A DNA stretch of 64,000 bases from Paracoccus aminovorans. GTDB lineage: Bacteria; Pseudomonadota; Alphaproteobacteria; Rhodobacterales; Rhodobacteraceae. A program made the position numbers and the translations under genes. The notes under the pieces are model-generated. The model was not told the DNA's origin. It saw only the letters and a list, made by a program, of their open reading frames with translations, and searched no databases. The stretch lies in assembly GCF_900005615.1 (NCBI RefSeq), contig NZ_LN832562.1, positions 1 to 64,000 on the forward strand. The letters are read 5' to 3'. Numbering within the stretch: position 1 is the stretch's first letter; every line of letters begins with the position of its first letter. This document shows, piece after piece, positions 55,515-64,000 of this stretch.

Positions 55515-55973
55515 ATGACGCGCATGACCATCACCCGCAGGCATTGCCTCGCCGGCCTTGCCGCCGGCCTGCCGCTTTCGCTGGCGCGGCCGGCCCGGGC
55601 CGCCGCGCCCGAACTCACCTTCGACGATCTCTACAGCTCGTTCAGCGCGCTGGGGCTGGAGTTTTCCGGCAAGGTCAAGGCGCTGACCGGCCAGCCGATC
55701 CGAATGAAGGGCTTCATGGCCCCGCCGCTGAAGGCCGAGGCGAAATTCTTCGTCCTGACCCAGATCCCTATGGCGCTGTGCCCGTTCTGCTCGACCGATG
55801 CCGACTGGCCAGACAATATCCTGGTGGTCTATCTGGCCCGCAAGCAGACCTTCACCCGGCCGAACGAGCCGATCGAGGCCCGGGGCGTGCTGGAGCGCGG
55901 CTCGTGGACCGATCCCGACACCGGCTTCGTCAGCCAGCTGCGCCTGCGCGAAGCCCGCTACGAGCGGGCCTGA
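55515..55973 (+). CDS. Secreted CxxC protein of an ABC exporter cluster
   Basis: 152 residues. A signal peptide with twin arginines (TITRRHCLAG, cleavage after ARA) suggests Tat or Sec export. The mature part has FMAPPLKAEAKFFVLTQIP and a CPFC motif (C89, C92), suggesting metal or thiol binding. It recalls DUF3299-like proteins found beside zinc-linked ABC/FtsX genes, but I cannot confirm the family. AGGAGGA precedes the ATG. Followed after 7 bp by the ABC ATPase gene. Confidence 0.68.
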   Translation: MTRMTITRRHCLAGLAAGLPLSLARPARAAAPELTFDDLYSSFSALGLEFSGKVKALTGQPIRMKGFMAPPLKAEAKFFVLTQIPMALCPFCSTDADWPDNILVVYLARKQTFTRPNEPIEARGVLERGSWTDPDTGFVSQLRLREARYERA

Positions 55974-55980
55974 CCCGCCC

Positions 55981-56664
55981 ATGCCCGCACTGCATCTTTC
56001 CGGCGTCGAGGTCCGCTTTCCCGGCCTCGACAGTCCCGCCCTTGCCGTCTCGGACCTGCGCATCGCCGCGGGCGAGATGGTCGCCGTCGCCGGCCCCTCG
56101 GGGTCGGGCAAGTCCACGCTGGTGCATGTTCTGACCGGGCTCGAACGGCCGGGGCGCGGCGCGGTGCGCTGGGGCGCGACCGACATCGTCACCCTGTCCG
56201 AGGGCGCCCGCGACCGCTGGCGCGGCGGCAACGTCGGCCTGGTCATGCAGGACTTCCACCTGTTCCCGGGCCTCACGGCGCTGGAAAACGTGCTGCTGCC
56301 GGCGCGCATGGCCCGGGTCGCCGGGCGCGACCTGGTCGCCCGCGCCGGGGCATTGCTGGCCGGCATGGGGTTGGGCCGTCCCGGCCAGCGGATCGAGACC
56401 ATGTCGCGCGGCGAGATGCAGCGCGTCGCCGTCGCCCGCGCCCTGCTGCGCCGGCCGGGGGTCATCGTCGCGGACGAACCCACCGCCAGCCTGGACGCGC
56501 GCACCGGCGCGGCCATCGCCACGCTGCTGATCGACCTTGCCCGCGAAAGCGGCGCGACGCTGATCGCGGTCTCGCACGATCCGGCGCTGATCGCCCGGCT
56601 GCCGCGTCGGATCAGTCTGGCCGGCGGCGCGGTCGCGGCCGACCGGATCGCGGAGGCGGCCTGA
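55981..56664 (+). CDS. LolD/MacB-type ABC transporter ATPase
   Basis: 227 residues. Walker A GPSGSGKS is at 38-45, Q-loop MQDFHLFP. The signature is a variant, MSRGEMQRVAVARAL in place of LSGGQ. Walker B and D-loop VIVADEPTASLDA. It pairs with the FtsX-type permease encoded next (TGATG overlap). Transporters of this type move lipoproteins, peptides or metals without a classical binding protein. Confidence 0.9.
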   Translation: MPALHLSGVEVRFPGLDSPALAVSDLRIAAGEMVAVAGPSGSGKSTLVHVLTGLERPGRGAVRWGATDIVTLSEGARDRWRGGNVGLVMQDFHLFPGLTALENVLLPARMARVAGRDLVARAGALLAGMGLGRPGQRIETMSRGEMQRVAVARALLRRPGVIVADEPTASLDARTGAAIATLLIDLARESGATLIAVSHDPALIARLPRRISLAGGAVAADRIAEAA

Positions 56665-57917
56665 TGCTGCGGTTCATCCTGGCCGACCTGCGCCGGCTCT
56701 GGGCCGGGGCGCTGGTGATGGTGCTGCTGATCGCGCTGGCCGTGGCCTTGGGCGTCGGCGTCACCTTGCAGGAACGCGCGCTGCGGCTGGGCAGTGCCCG
56801 GGCCGCGGATGCCTTCGACCTGGTGATCGGCGCGCCGGGCAGCGAGACGCAGCTGGCGCTCTCGACCGTGTTCCTGCAACCCGCGGCGCTGCCGCTGATG
56901 CGGGGCGCGCTGCTGGCCGACCTGGCCGAGGACCCGCGCGTCGCCTGGGCCGCGCCGGTGGGCTTCGGCGATTTCTACCGCGACTTTCCGCTGGTCGGCA
57001 CGACCACCCGGCTGGTCCGCGAATTCGCACCCGCCCTGGCCGAGGGCCGCGTCTTCGCCGCCGAGGGCGAGGCGGTGGTCGGGTCCCGGGTGCCGCTGGC
57101 GATCGGCGCAGAGATCACGCCCTCGCATGGCGCGTTGGCGCACGGCGGCCAGGACCACGAGGGCGTACACTATCATGTCGCCGGCCGCATGGCGCCGACC
57201 GGCACCGCCTGGGACCGCGCCATCCTGGTGCCGATCCGCTCGGTCTGGGACGTGCATGGCATGGAGGGCGCCGACGGGCATGATCCTGGTCACGCGCATG
57301 ACGGGCGCGACCACGACCATGACGGGCACGGCTTCGACCCGGCCGCGCCGCTGGACGAGGCATGGCACGGGGACGACACCCCCGGCCTGCCCGCGATCCT
57401 GGTCAAGCCCGCCAGCATCGCCGACGCCTACAAGCTGCGCCAGGACTATCGCGCGGGCGGCGCCACGCTGGCGGTGTTCCCGGCCGAGGTGCTGACGGGT
57501 CTCTACGGGCTTCTGGGCGATGCCAGGCAGGTGCTGTCTTTCGTGGCGCTGGGGGCGCAGCTGCTGGTCGCGGCGGCGCTGGCGCTGGTGACGGTCATCC
57601 ATGTCGGCCAGCGCCGGCGGCAGGTCGCGGCCCTGCGCGCCTTCGGCGCCCCGCGCGGCGCCATCTTCGCGCTGGTCTGGTCCGAGATGCTGCTGCTGCT
57701 GGCCGCGGGCATCCTGCTGGGTTTTGCCGGCGGCTGGCTGGCGGCGGTGCAGCTGTCGCGGCTGGTCTCGGCCCGGCAGGGGTTCGACCTGCCGGTGGAA
57801 TGGGCGCCGGGCGACGCCGCGGGCCTGGCCGCTTTGCTGGTGGTGGCGGCGGTCCTGGCGGCGCTGCCGGCCTGGATCGCCTATCGCCAGCCCGCCGTGG
57901 CCAGCCTGCGCGGCTAG
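56664..57917 (+). CDS. FtsX-like permease with His-rich periplasmic loops
   Basis: 417 residues. One N-terminal helix, a large periplasmic domain, then three helices in a C-terminal FtsX domain (QVAALRAFGAPRGAIFALV). Two His/Asp-rich stretches occur in the periplasmic part: residues 155-171 with five His, and 198-222 with seven His. This is a likely metal-binding surface, zinc being the best guess. Together with the CxxC protein and ATPase it may be a metal export or delivery system. The substrate is inferred only. Confidence 0.85.
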   Translation: MLRFILADLRRLWAGALVMVLLIALAVALGVGVTLQERALRLGSARAADAFDLVIGAPGSETQLALSTVFLQPAALPLMRGALLADLAEDPRVAWAAPVGFGDFYRDFPLVGTTTRLVREFAPALAEGRVFAAEGEAVVGSRVPLAIGAEITPSHGALAHGGQDHEGVHYHVAGRMAPTGTAWDRAILVPIRSVWDVHGMEGADGHDPGHAHDGRDHDHDGHGFDPAAPLDEAWHGDDTPGLPAILVKPASIADAYKLRQDYRAGGATLAVFPAEVLTGLYGLLGDARQVLSFVALGAQLLVAAALALVTVIHVGQRRRQVAALRAFGAPRGAIFALVWSEMLLLLAAGILLGFAGGWLAAVQLSRLVSARQGFDLPVEWAPGDAAGLAALLVVAAVLAALPAWIAYRQPAVASLRG

Positions 57918-57924
57918 CGCGGCC

Positions 57925-58749
57925 TCAGCCTTTCAGGCTGCGCCACAGGCTGAGGGCGGCGTCCGACAGATCGCCCATCCGCGCTAGCAGATGCTCGCGC
58001 CCCAGGGCCGGGGCCTGGTCCGCGCGGTCCAGCCGCTGCAGCAGCCGCATGATCCGCCGCCGATGCGTGCCGCTGGCCCGTTGCAGCGGATCGGCGACCA
58101 GCCCGGCGAAGGTGGTCACGACCGAGGCCAGCACCGCCAGCACCACCCCCGTCAGAACCAGGTCCAGCGTCGAGAGCTGGGTCGGAAAGGCGCCGTACCA
58201 CATGCGGCCGACCCAGCTTCCCAGAGCGAAATCCTCGACCGCCTGGGCCTGCGCCCGCAGCTGCGCCACCGGCCCGGCCAGCGAGATCACCCCCGGCGTG
58301 GCGCGGTGGAACAGCAACAGCCCCGCAGCGGCCACCAGCGCCGAGGTGGTGATCTCGGAAACGGCGTTGCGGGTCTCGGCATAGTCGGCGACGGCGCGGG
58401 CGACGGTCTCGGGCGGTGCGGCGGGGGCAAGGCCCTTGGCCGCCAGGTCGTCGATCAGCCCGGCCAGGTCGGCCTCGATCCGCCGGGCGATGTCGGACTT
58501 GAGAAAGATCTGCCGCCGTGACAGCCAGTCCGCCGCCCGCGCCAGCCGCAGCCGGCGCAGGATGGGCGCCGCCAGCCGGGTCAGCAGGAACAGCGGCGAC
58601 AGCATGACGTTGACCGGTGCCCTCAGCAGGTCCAGCCCAAGGGCGTGGCGATGCAGCGAAAGCGTGCCGCGCAGCCCGTAGCGGGCGCGGACGAAACGGC
58701 GCACTTCGGTCTCGCGCCGGGTCAGCGGGCGGGTGTCGGCGGGCTGCAT
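57925..58749 (-). CDS. Membrane protein of unknown function (possibly DUF6635)
   Basis: 274 residues. A basic N-terminus, a hydrophobic stretch about 45-60 (NVMLSPLFLLTRLAAPILRRL), helical middle, further membrane segments near 132-148 and 200-220. GLRGTLSLHRHALGLDLLRAPVNV may define the family, possibly DUF6635, but I am not sure. Ends 7 bp from the permease 3' end. Confidence 0.6.
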   Translation of the reverse strand: MQPADTRPLTRRETEVRRFVRARYGLRGTLSLHRHALGLDLLRAPVNVMLSPLFLLTRLAAPILRRLRLARAADWLSRRQIFLKSDIARRIEADLAGLIDDLAAKGLAPAAPPETVARAVADYAETRNAVSEITTSALVAAAGLLLFHRATPGVISLAGPVAQLRAQAQAVEDFALGSWVGRMWYGAFPTQLSTLDLVLTGVVLAVLASVVTTFAGLVADPLQRASGTHRRRIMRLLQRLDRADQAPALGREHLLARMGDLSDAALSLWRSLKG

Positions 58750-58809
58750 GGCGGCTCCGGTCCTCGGTTCCCGCCCAAACTGGGGGCGCCGGCGGCCGCG
58801 GTCAATGGC

Positions 58810-59829
58810 TCAGACCAGCGTCACCAGGGCAAGGGCCAGCCCCGAGACGAAGAGCCAGGCCAGCGCCCCCAGCGCAAGCGGGCGGATACCCTTGGCGCGC
58901 AGCTTGCGCAGGTCGGTTTCCAGCCCCATCGCGGCCAGCGCCACGGTCAGCAGGAAGGTGGTGACCCGGGCCAGGCCCTGGGCCATCGGCGCGGGCAGGG
59001 GCAGGGCGCTGTTCAGCAGCATCGCCGCCACGAAGCCCAGCACGAACCAGGGCGCGGGCGCGGCGCCCCTTGCGCCCTCGCCGCGGCGCCGGGCCAGCGC
59101 CCCCAGCGTCAGGATCAGCGGCGCCAGCAGGATCACCCGGCTCAGCTTGGCGACGGTCGCGGCCTGTCCGGCCTCGGCGCCGTGCTGGAAGCCGGCGCCG
59201 ACCACCTGCGCCACCTCGTGCACACTGGCCCCGACCCAGATGCCGTAATGCGCAGGGTCGAGGCCCAGCAGCCCGCCTAGGACCGGCATCTCCACCATCG
59301 ACAGCGACCCGAAGACGGTGACGCAGGCGATGGCATAGGCCACGTCCTCGTCCGAGCCGCGGGTGACGGTGTTCGTCGCCATCACCGCCGAGGCGCCGCA
59401 GACCGCGGTGCCGGCGGCGATCAGCTCGGCCAGCCGCCGCTCGACCCCCAGCGCGCGGCCGGCCCATTTGGTAAAGACAAAAGTCGCGGCCAGGGTGACC
59501 GCGATCACCGCCAGCCCCGGCACGCCCACCGCCCGCAACTGCGCCAGCGTCAGCTGGAAGCCCAACAGCATCACGGCCAGGCGCAGCACCCGGCGCAGCG
59601 AGAAGCCGATGCCCGGCCGCGCCGCCTCGGGCGTGCCCCACAGGTTGCGCAGCAGCATGCCCAGCAGCATCGCCAGCACCAGCGGGCTGAGCGCGGCCAG
59701 GCCCGAAAGCCGCTGCGCCGCCGTCGCCAGCAACGCGATGCCCAGCGTCAGCCCCAGCCCCGGGACGAGCGCACCCCAGCCGGTGCCGGTGCGCGTTCCC
59801 TGGGCCGGTGCAGGGTTCAGATGAGACAT
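58810..59829 (-). CDS. yeiH: YeiH family putative sulfate exporter
   Basis: 339 residues, about ten helices. Conserved ELIAAGTAVCGASAVMATNTV, VEMPVLGGLLGLDPAHYGIWVGASVHEVAQVVGAG and MGLETDLRKL mark the UPF0324/YeiH family, which includes proposed sulfate exporters of taurine or sulfonate degraders. The divergent LysR gene repeats the yeiE-yeiH arrangement of enterobacteria. Start MSHLNP at 59829. Confidence 0.88.
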   Translation of the reverse strand: MSHLNPAPAQGTRTGTGWGALVPGLGLTLGIALLATAAQRLSGLAALSPLVLAMLLGMLLRNLWGTPEAARPGIGFSLRRVLRLAVMLLGFQLTLAQLRAVGVPGLAVIAVTLAATFVFTKWAGRALGVERRLAELIAAGTAVCGASAVMATNTVTRGSDEDVAYAIACVTVFGSLSMVEMPVLGGLLGLDPAHYGIWVGASVHEVAQVVGAGFQHGAEAGQAATVAKLSRVILLAPLILTLGALARRRGEGARGAAPAPWFVLGFVAAMLLNSALPLPAPMAQGLARVTTFLLTVALAAMGLETDLRKLRAKGIRPLALGALAWLFVSGLALALVTLV

Positions 59830-59931
59830 GATACCGCTCCTTCTCTTGTCGGGCAGAACATGGTCCCGGATTATCAATCGATCCATCGCATTATATTTGT
59901 CAGACCGTTCGATTTTGCTAATATGCGGCGC

Positions 59932-60810
59932 ATGACGCTGGAACAGCTTCGCATCTTCCTGGCCGTGGCCGAGCGCCAGCATGTCACCCGTGCGGCCGAG
60001 GCGCTGAACCTGACGCAATCGGCGGTCAGCGCCGCGATCTCGGCGCTGGAATCGCGGCATGGCGTGCGCTGCTTCGACCGGATCGGCCGCCGCATCGCGC
60101 TGACCGAGACCGGGGCCGCCTTCATGGCCGAGGCGCGGGCGGTGCTGGACCGCGCCGAGACCGCCGAGATGGTGCTGGAGGACCTGGCCCGCGAGCCGCG
60201 CGGACGGCTGCGGCTGCACGCCAGCCAGACCGTGGCCAGCTATTGGCTGCCGCCGCGGCTGGTGGCGCTGCGCGACCTGCATCCGGGGATCGAACTGCGG
60301 CTGAGCGTCGGCAACACCGCCCAGGCCGCCGACGCGGTGCAAGAGGGCGCCGCCGACCTGGGGCTGGTCGAGGGCGACGTCGCGCATGGCGGGCTGAGCC
60401 GGCAGGTGGTGGCGCGCGACCGACTGGTGCTGGTGATGGCGGCCGATCATCCCTGGGCGGGGCTGGCGGCGGTGCCGGTGGCGCAGCTTGCTGCGCAGGG
60501 CTGGGTCCTGCGCGAGCCGGGGTCCGGCACCCGCGCGGCCTTCGAATCCTGGCTGGAGGGGCAGGGGCTGTCGGCCGCGGACCTGCCGCCGGCGCTGGAG
60601 CTGCCCTCGAACGAGGCGGTGCTGGGCGCGGTGGCGGCCAGCCGCCGGCTGGGCGTGCTGTCGCATCGCGCGGTCGAAACGGCCGAAGCGGCGGGCCGCA
60701 TCCGCAGCCTGCCGCTACCGGGGGCCGAGCGGCCCTTTTCCCTGCTGACCGACCCGCGGCGGCATCGCACCCGCGCCATGCAGGCGCTGATCGGGTTGCT
60801 GGCGGGCTGA
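59932..60810 (+). CDS. LysR-family regulator, YeiE-like
   Basis: 292 residues. HTH LFLAVAERQHVTRAAEALNLTQSAVSAAIS-type start in the form MTLEQLRIFLAV, then an effector domain of the CysB/CysL/YeiE branch (LRLHASQTVASYWLPPRL). Divergent from yeiH across 102 bp, the expected target. An in-frame ATG at 59923 is an alternative start. Confidence 0.88.
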   Translation: MTLEQLRIFLAVAERQHVTRAAEALNLTQSAVSAAISALESRHGVRCFDRIGRRIALTETGAAFMAEARAVLDRAETAEMVLEDLAREPRGRLRLHASQTVASYWLPPRLVALRDLHPGIELRLSVGNTAQAADAVQEGAADLGLVEGDVAHGGLSRQVVARDRLVLVMAADHPWAGLAAVPVAQLAAQGWVLREPGSGTRAAFESWLEGQGLSAADLPPALELPSNEAVLGAVAASRRLGVLSHRAVETAEAAGRIRSLPLPGAERPFSLLTDPRRHRTRAMQALIGLLAG

Positions 60811-60818
60811 CATGGAAA

Positions 60819-60850
60819 GGCCTGCGCCATCGGGAGGGAAGGCGCAGGCC
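60819..60850. terminator. Hairpin between convergent lysR and dctA
   Basis: A 10-bp stem GGCCTGCGCC / GGCGCAGGCC with a 12-nt loop. No T-run follows, so it may be a weak or Rho-assisted terminator. Confidence 0.5.
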
Positions 60851-60912
60851 GTCTTCTCGGCGGTGCGGGCCGGGGGTGTCGCGCTTCCCCGGTCCGCGCC
60901 GCGAGGGACCTC

Positions 60913-62238
60913 TTAGCCGTGCTGCGGCACGGTGTCCGATACGGGCGTATCCTCGTCGAGGATGTCCAGGGTCGGCATGTTCTCGCCGTCCAGCACCCGG
61001 CGGGCGCGGTCGCGGTCGATGTCTCCGACCCAGGAGGCGACGACCACGGTGGCGACGCAGTTGCCCAGGTAGTTTCCCAGCGCCCGGGCGATGCCCATGA
61101 ACCAGTCCACCGACAGCACCAGCACCAGGCCGATGGCGGGGATGGCCGGGATCGCGGCCAGCGTCGCCGCCAGGATCACGATGGCCGAACCGGGAACCCC
61201 ATGCGCGCCCTTCGAGGTGATCAGCGCCACGCCCAGGATCGCCAGCAGGTCGCCCGTGGCCAGCGGCGTGTTCGTCGCCTGGGCGATGAAGACGGCGGCC
61301 AGCGTCAGGTAGATCGAGAAGGCGTCCAGGTTGAAGGAATAGCCGGTCGGAACCACCAGGCCCACGGTCGAGTCCTTGATGCCCAGGTGCTCCAGCTTGC
61401 GCATGGTCTGCGGCAGCACCGAGTCGCTGGAGGCCGTGCCGGCGACGATGCCGATCTCCGTGCGCAGGTAGCGCAGCAGCTTGAAGATGCTGAAGCCCGC
61501 GACCCGCATCACCAGTCCCAGCACCACGAAGACGAAGATGGCGATGGTGATGTAGAACAGCACGACCAGCGAGCCCAGCTGCGCCAGCGAGCCGACGCCG
61601 TATTTGCCGGTGGTGAAGGCGATGGCGCCGAACACGCCCAGCGGCGCCAGCCGGACGATGAAGGACATGATCTTGAAGGTGGTGTCGCCGACCAGCTCGA
61701 TCATGCCCAGCAGCGGCTTGCCGCGCGGTCCGACCAGCGACAGCGCGCAGCCGAACAGCACCGAGACCAGCAGCACCTGCAGCACGTCGCCCTCGGCGAA
61801 GCCGCTGATCATGGTGGACGGGATCAGTTTCATCAGGAAGGCGATGGTGCCGCCGTCGCTGACCTCATGCGCCCGGTCGACATAGGCCGACAGCGCCGAG
61901 GCATCCAGGGTGCTGACGTCGATGTTCATGCCGTGGCCGGGCCCGAACAGATAGGCGATGGCCAGGCCCAGGGCCAGGGCGACGGTGGTGATGACCTCGA
62001 AATAGACGATGGCGCGCACGCCGACCTTGCCGACCTTCTTCAGGTCGCCCGCGCCGGCGATGCCGTGCACCACGACGCAGAAGACGATGACCGGGATCAG
62101 CATCTTGATGAGCTTGATGAAACCGTCTCCCAGCGGCTTCATCTTGGCGGCGAATTCCGGCGCGAAGAAGCCGGCGGCAATCCCCAGCACCAGCGCCACG
62201 CAGACCTGTCCAAACAAGGACCGGGACCAATTCGGCAT
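60913..62238 (-). CDS. dctA: C4-dicarboxylate transporter DctA
   Basis: 441-residue Na+/H+ symporter for succinate, malate and fumarate. Family hallmarks: IKMLIPVIVFCVVVHGIAG, AFTTGKYGVGSL, TASSDSVLPQTM, GLVVPTGYSFNLDA and GVPGSAIVILAATL. Start MPNWSRS at 62238. Divergent from a LysR gene with 167 bp between starts; no DctBD pair is present here. Confidence 0.94.
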   Translation of the reverse strand: MPNWSRSLFGQVCVALVLGIAAGFFAPEFAAKMKPLGDGFIKLIKMLIPVIVFCVVVHGIAGAGDLKKVGKVGVRAIVYFEVITTVALALGLAIAYLFGPGHGMNIDVSTLDASALSAYVDRAHEVSDGGTIAFLMKLIPSTMISGFAEGDVLQVLLVSVLFGCALSLVGPRGKPLLGMIELVGDTTFKIMSFIVRLAPLGVFGAIAFTTGKYGVGSLAQLGSLVVLFYITIAIFVFVVLGLVMRVAGFSIFKLLRYLRTEIGIVAGTASSDSVLPQTMRKLEHLGIKDSTVGLVVPTGYSFNLDAFSIYLTLAAVFIAQATNTPLATGDLLAILGVALITSKGAHGVPGSAIVILAATLAAIPAIPAIGLVLVLSVDWFMGIARALGNYLGNCVATVVVASWVGDIDRDRARRVLDGENMPTLDILDEDTPVSDTVPQHG

Positions 62239-62347
62239 GTGTTTCCTTCCTCCCTCTTGTGGGGGCGCCGGTGCCGGGCTGCGGAACGCCGGATCCTCCC
62301 CCGCGTCATTTCCGCCTTGCGGCAAGCCCCCGAATGCCGATCATTCT

Positions 62348-62376
62348 TTGCCAATGGTGAATTTGTGTCTAATATT
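62348..62376 (+). promoter_or_regulatory. Candidate promoter of the lysR gene
   Basis: TTGCCA, 17-bp spacer, AATATT, ending 29 bp before the start at 62406. It is in the AT-rich part of the gap shared with dctA. Confidence 0.3.
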
Positions 62377-62405
62377 GATTTGTCGGTCATCCATTCGGTC
62401 ACGCT

Positions 62406-63329
62406 ATGAGAATGCGTCAGTTGCGCTGCTTCGTCGTCCTGGCGGAAGAGCTGAACTTCACCCGCGCGGCGCAGCGGCTGCACATGTCGCAACCGCCGCT
62501 CAGCACGCAGATTCAAACACTTGAGCGCGAGGTGGGCGCCCAGCTGATCAGCCGCACCAGCCGCAGGGTCGCCCTGACCCGTGCCGGCGAGGTGTTTCTG
62601 CCGCGTGCCCGCAACATGCTGGACCAATACGAGCGCAGCATGCAGGAAATCCGCGAAATCGGGCAGGGACAGGACGGGATGCTGGAAATCGGCGCCACCG
62701 GCTCGATCCTGCGCGGCGGCTTGTCCGAGCTTTTGGCCGGATTTTCCCGCGCCCATCCGCGAATCACGCTGCGCGTGCACGAGCAGTCCCCCAGCCTGCA
62801 GCTGAACGAGGTGCGCAGCCGCCGCACCGATGTCAGCTTCAACCGCTCGATGCCGCGCGACCCGGAACTGGCGCATGAATACGGCTGGCGCGAAGAAATG
62901 GTGGCGCTGGTGCGCAGCGACCATCGGCTGGCCGGCCGCACCTGCGTGTCGATCCAGGACCTGAGCGAGGACCAGCATGTGGTGCTGCGGCCCGACAGTT
63001 CGGATTTCGCCGCCTATGTGATGGCCTGCATCGTCGCCTCGGGCCATCGGCCGCGGGTGTCGCAGCAGGTGGTGGACGCGCAGTCGATCCCCAGCCTGAT
63101 CGTCGCCGGGTTCGGCGTCAGCATCGTTCCGGCAGGGATCGCGCGCCTGACCGCGGGACCGCTGACCTTTCTGCCGATCCGGCCCGATCCGCCGATATCC
63201 GAGGTCTATATCGTCTATCACCCCGACGCCCCGGTGCCGGCGCTGCGCATCTTCCTGGACGAGATCCGCCGCAGTCTGGCCCGGGATCGCGGCGGTGACG
63301 CCGGGTCCGGCGGGCCGAATACGCTTTGA
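62406..63329 (+). CDS. LysR-family regulator divergent from dctA
   Basis: 307 residues. HTH MRMRQLRCFVVLAEELNFTRAAQRLHMSQPPLSTQI is of the BenM/CatR style, with a full effector domain (FGVSIVPAGIA). It probably controls dctA, which shares its upstream region, or aromatic or dicarboxylate use elsewhere. Confidence 0.9.
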   Translation: MRMRQLRCFVVLAEELNFTRAAQRLHMSQPPLSTQIQTLEREVGAQLISRTSRRVALTRAGEVFLPRARNMLDQYERSMQEIREIGQGQDGMLEIGATGSILRGGLSELLAGFSRAHPRITLRVHEQSPSLQLNEVRSRRTDVSFNRSMPRDPELAHEYGWREEMVALVRSDHRLAGRTCVSIQDLSEDQHVVLRPDSSDFAAYVMACIVASGHRPRVSQQVVDAQSIPSLIVAGFGVSIVPAGIARLTAGPLTFLPIRPDPPISEVYIVYHPDAPVPALRIFLDEIRRSLARDRGGDAGSGGPNTL

Positions 63330-63465
63330 CTCGCCGGCCCGAAAGCGTTAGGCGGGCGGCTTGGCTCCGCGTTCCGGGCCGGCGGGCCGTTGGGAGGGCC
63401 CGGCCGCAAAGGGGAATGGTGCCGTCACCCGGATGCGCATCCGCATCCCCTTTCTGGCGAAGAAC

Positions 63466-64000
63466 ATGAACGAATACGATATTGCCGCGCCTCTGGCCGC
63501 GGCGCTGGCGGCCAAGGGCTATGCCAGCCTGACCTCCGTGCAGCAGGCGGTGCTGGCGCCCGAGGCGCGGGGCCGCGACCTGCTGGTTTCGGCCCAGACC
63601 GGCTCGGGCAAGACCGTGGCCTTCGGCCTGACCATGGCCGGCGACGTCCTGGACGGCGAGGCGCTGCCCGCTGCCGACCGGCCGCTGGCGCTGGCCATCG
63701 CGCCCACGCGCGAACTGGCGCTTCAGGTCGCGCGCGAACTGGCCTGGCTTTACGCCGGCGCCGCCATCGCCACCTGCGTCGGCGGCATGGACTATCGCAA
63801 CGAGCGCCGGGCGCTGGAGCGCGGCGCGCAGATCGTCGTCGGCACCCCCGGCCGCTTGCGCGACCATATCGAGCGCGGCTCGCTGGACCTGTCGGGTCTG
63901 CGCGCCGTCGTGCTGGACGAGGCCGACGAGATGTTGGACCTGGGTTTCCGCGAGGACCTGGAGTTCATCCTGGGCGCCGCGCCCGCGGAACGCCGCACGC
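63466..64000 (+). CDS. DEAD-box RNA helicase (5' part)
   Basis: The first 178 codons are in the window and the gene runs off the right edge. Motifs in order: AQTGSGKT (43-50), APTRELALQVARE, GTPGRLRDHI and VLDEADEML. This is the N-terminal helicase domain of a DbpA/CsdA-type protein active in ribosome assembly or RNA turnover. The start MNEYDIA is chosen because family similarity begins there; an upstream ATG at 63434 in another frame is less likely. Strand and frame are clear. Confidence 0.92.
   Translation, partial: MNEYDIAAPLAAALAAKGYASLTSVQQAVLAPEARGRDLLVSAQTGSGKTVAFGLTMAGDVLDGEALPAADRPLALAIAPTRELALQVARELAWLYAGAAIATCVGGMDYRNERRALERGAQIVVGTPGRLRDHIERGSLDLSGLRAVVLDEADEMLDLGFREDLEFILGAAPAERRT

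Noticed and set aside
1..64000. tRNA, rRNA, CRISPR or prophage genes
   Set aside because: Looked for by eye on both strands; nothing convincing was found, although a model-based search was not possible.

Overview
The window reads as part of a large extrachromosomal replicon (megaplasmid or chromid) of an alphaproteobacterium of the Rhodobacteraceae, most likely Paracoccus. This is inferred from the very high GC content, the DnaA-like replication initiator next to parAB, a bioBFDAGC operon preceded by BioR-type boxes, and the style of the gene families. No rRNA, tRNA, CRISPR array or intact insertion sequence was recognised.

Layout. 1-3.6 kb: replication and partition module (parB, parA, an origin-like stretch with phased repeats, a DnaA-like rep gene). 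Four near-identical 16-bp palindromes lie inside parA and parB and are candidate centromere sites. 3.6-10.8 kb: biotin synthesis operon bioBFDAGC with 4-bp overlaps at every junction, a converging GntR regulator (probable BioR), and a 2H-phosphoesterase gene behind an SOS-box-like sequence. 10.9-15.1 kb: gluconate uptake and phosphorylation (gntP-gntK), pirin, zinc peptidase. 15.2-20.5 kb: FecI/FecR-type surface signalling, TonB-dependent receptor and YncE-like beta-propeller. 20.5-24.7 kb: ilvD and a three-gene phospholipid operon. 25.4-29.6 kb: biotin ECF transporter bioMNY followed by a short AMP ligase and an atypical thiolase. 30-37 kb: nitroreductase, DUF4186 protein, fructose-bisphosphate aldolase and phosphatase, LysR regulators, a PACE efflux protein, a glycosyltransferase. 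37.5-44.6 kb: DUF475 and AmiS/UreI membrane proteins, SGNH-like protein, a two-domain dehydrogenase-epimerase fusion with a glycosyltransferase, HPP-CBS protein. 44.8-49.1 kb: 5-oxoprolinase operon with a biotin carboxylase/BCCP protein. 49.3-53.6 kb: kup potassium transporter divergent from a short KdpD/KdpE-like pair. 53.6-58.7 kb: alkaline phosphatase behind a Pho-box-like site, then a CxxC secreted protein and an ABC/FtsX exporter with His-rich loops. 58.8-64 kb: YeiH/LysR, DctA/LysR, and the start of a DEAD-box helicase.

How the parts fit. Biotin is a recurring theme: synthesis, a regulator, uptake, and a biotinylated carboxylase are all on this replicon. The rest is mainly nutrient acquisition (gluconate, TonB substrate, C4-dicarboxylates, phosphate esters, potassium, 5-oxoproline) with local regulators, as expected of an accessory but stable replicon.

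The least expected structural signal is a roughly 155-bp MITE-like repeat. It occurs at least three times, with a fourth decayed copy, and only in convergent intergenic gaps. The four convergent gaps longer than 110 bp all contain a copy.
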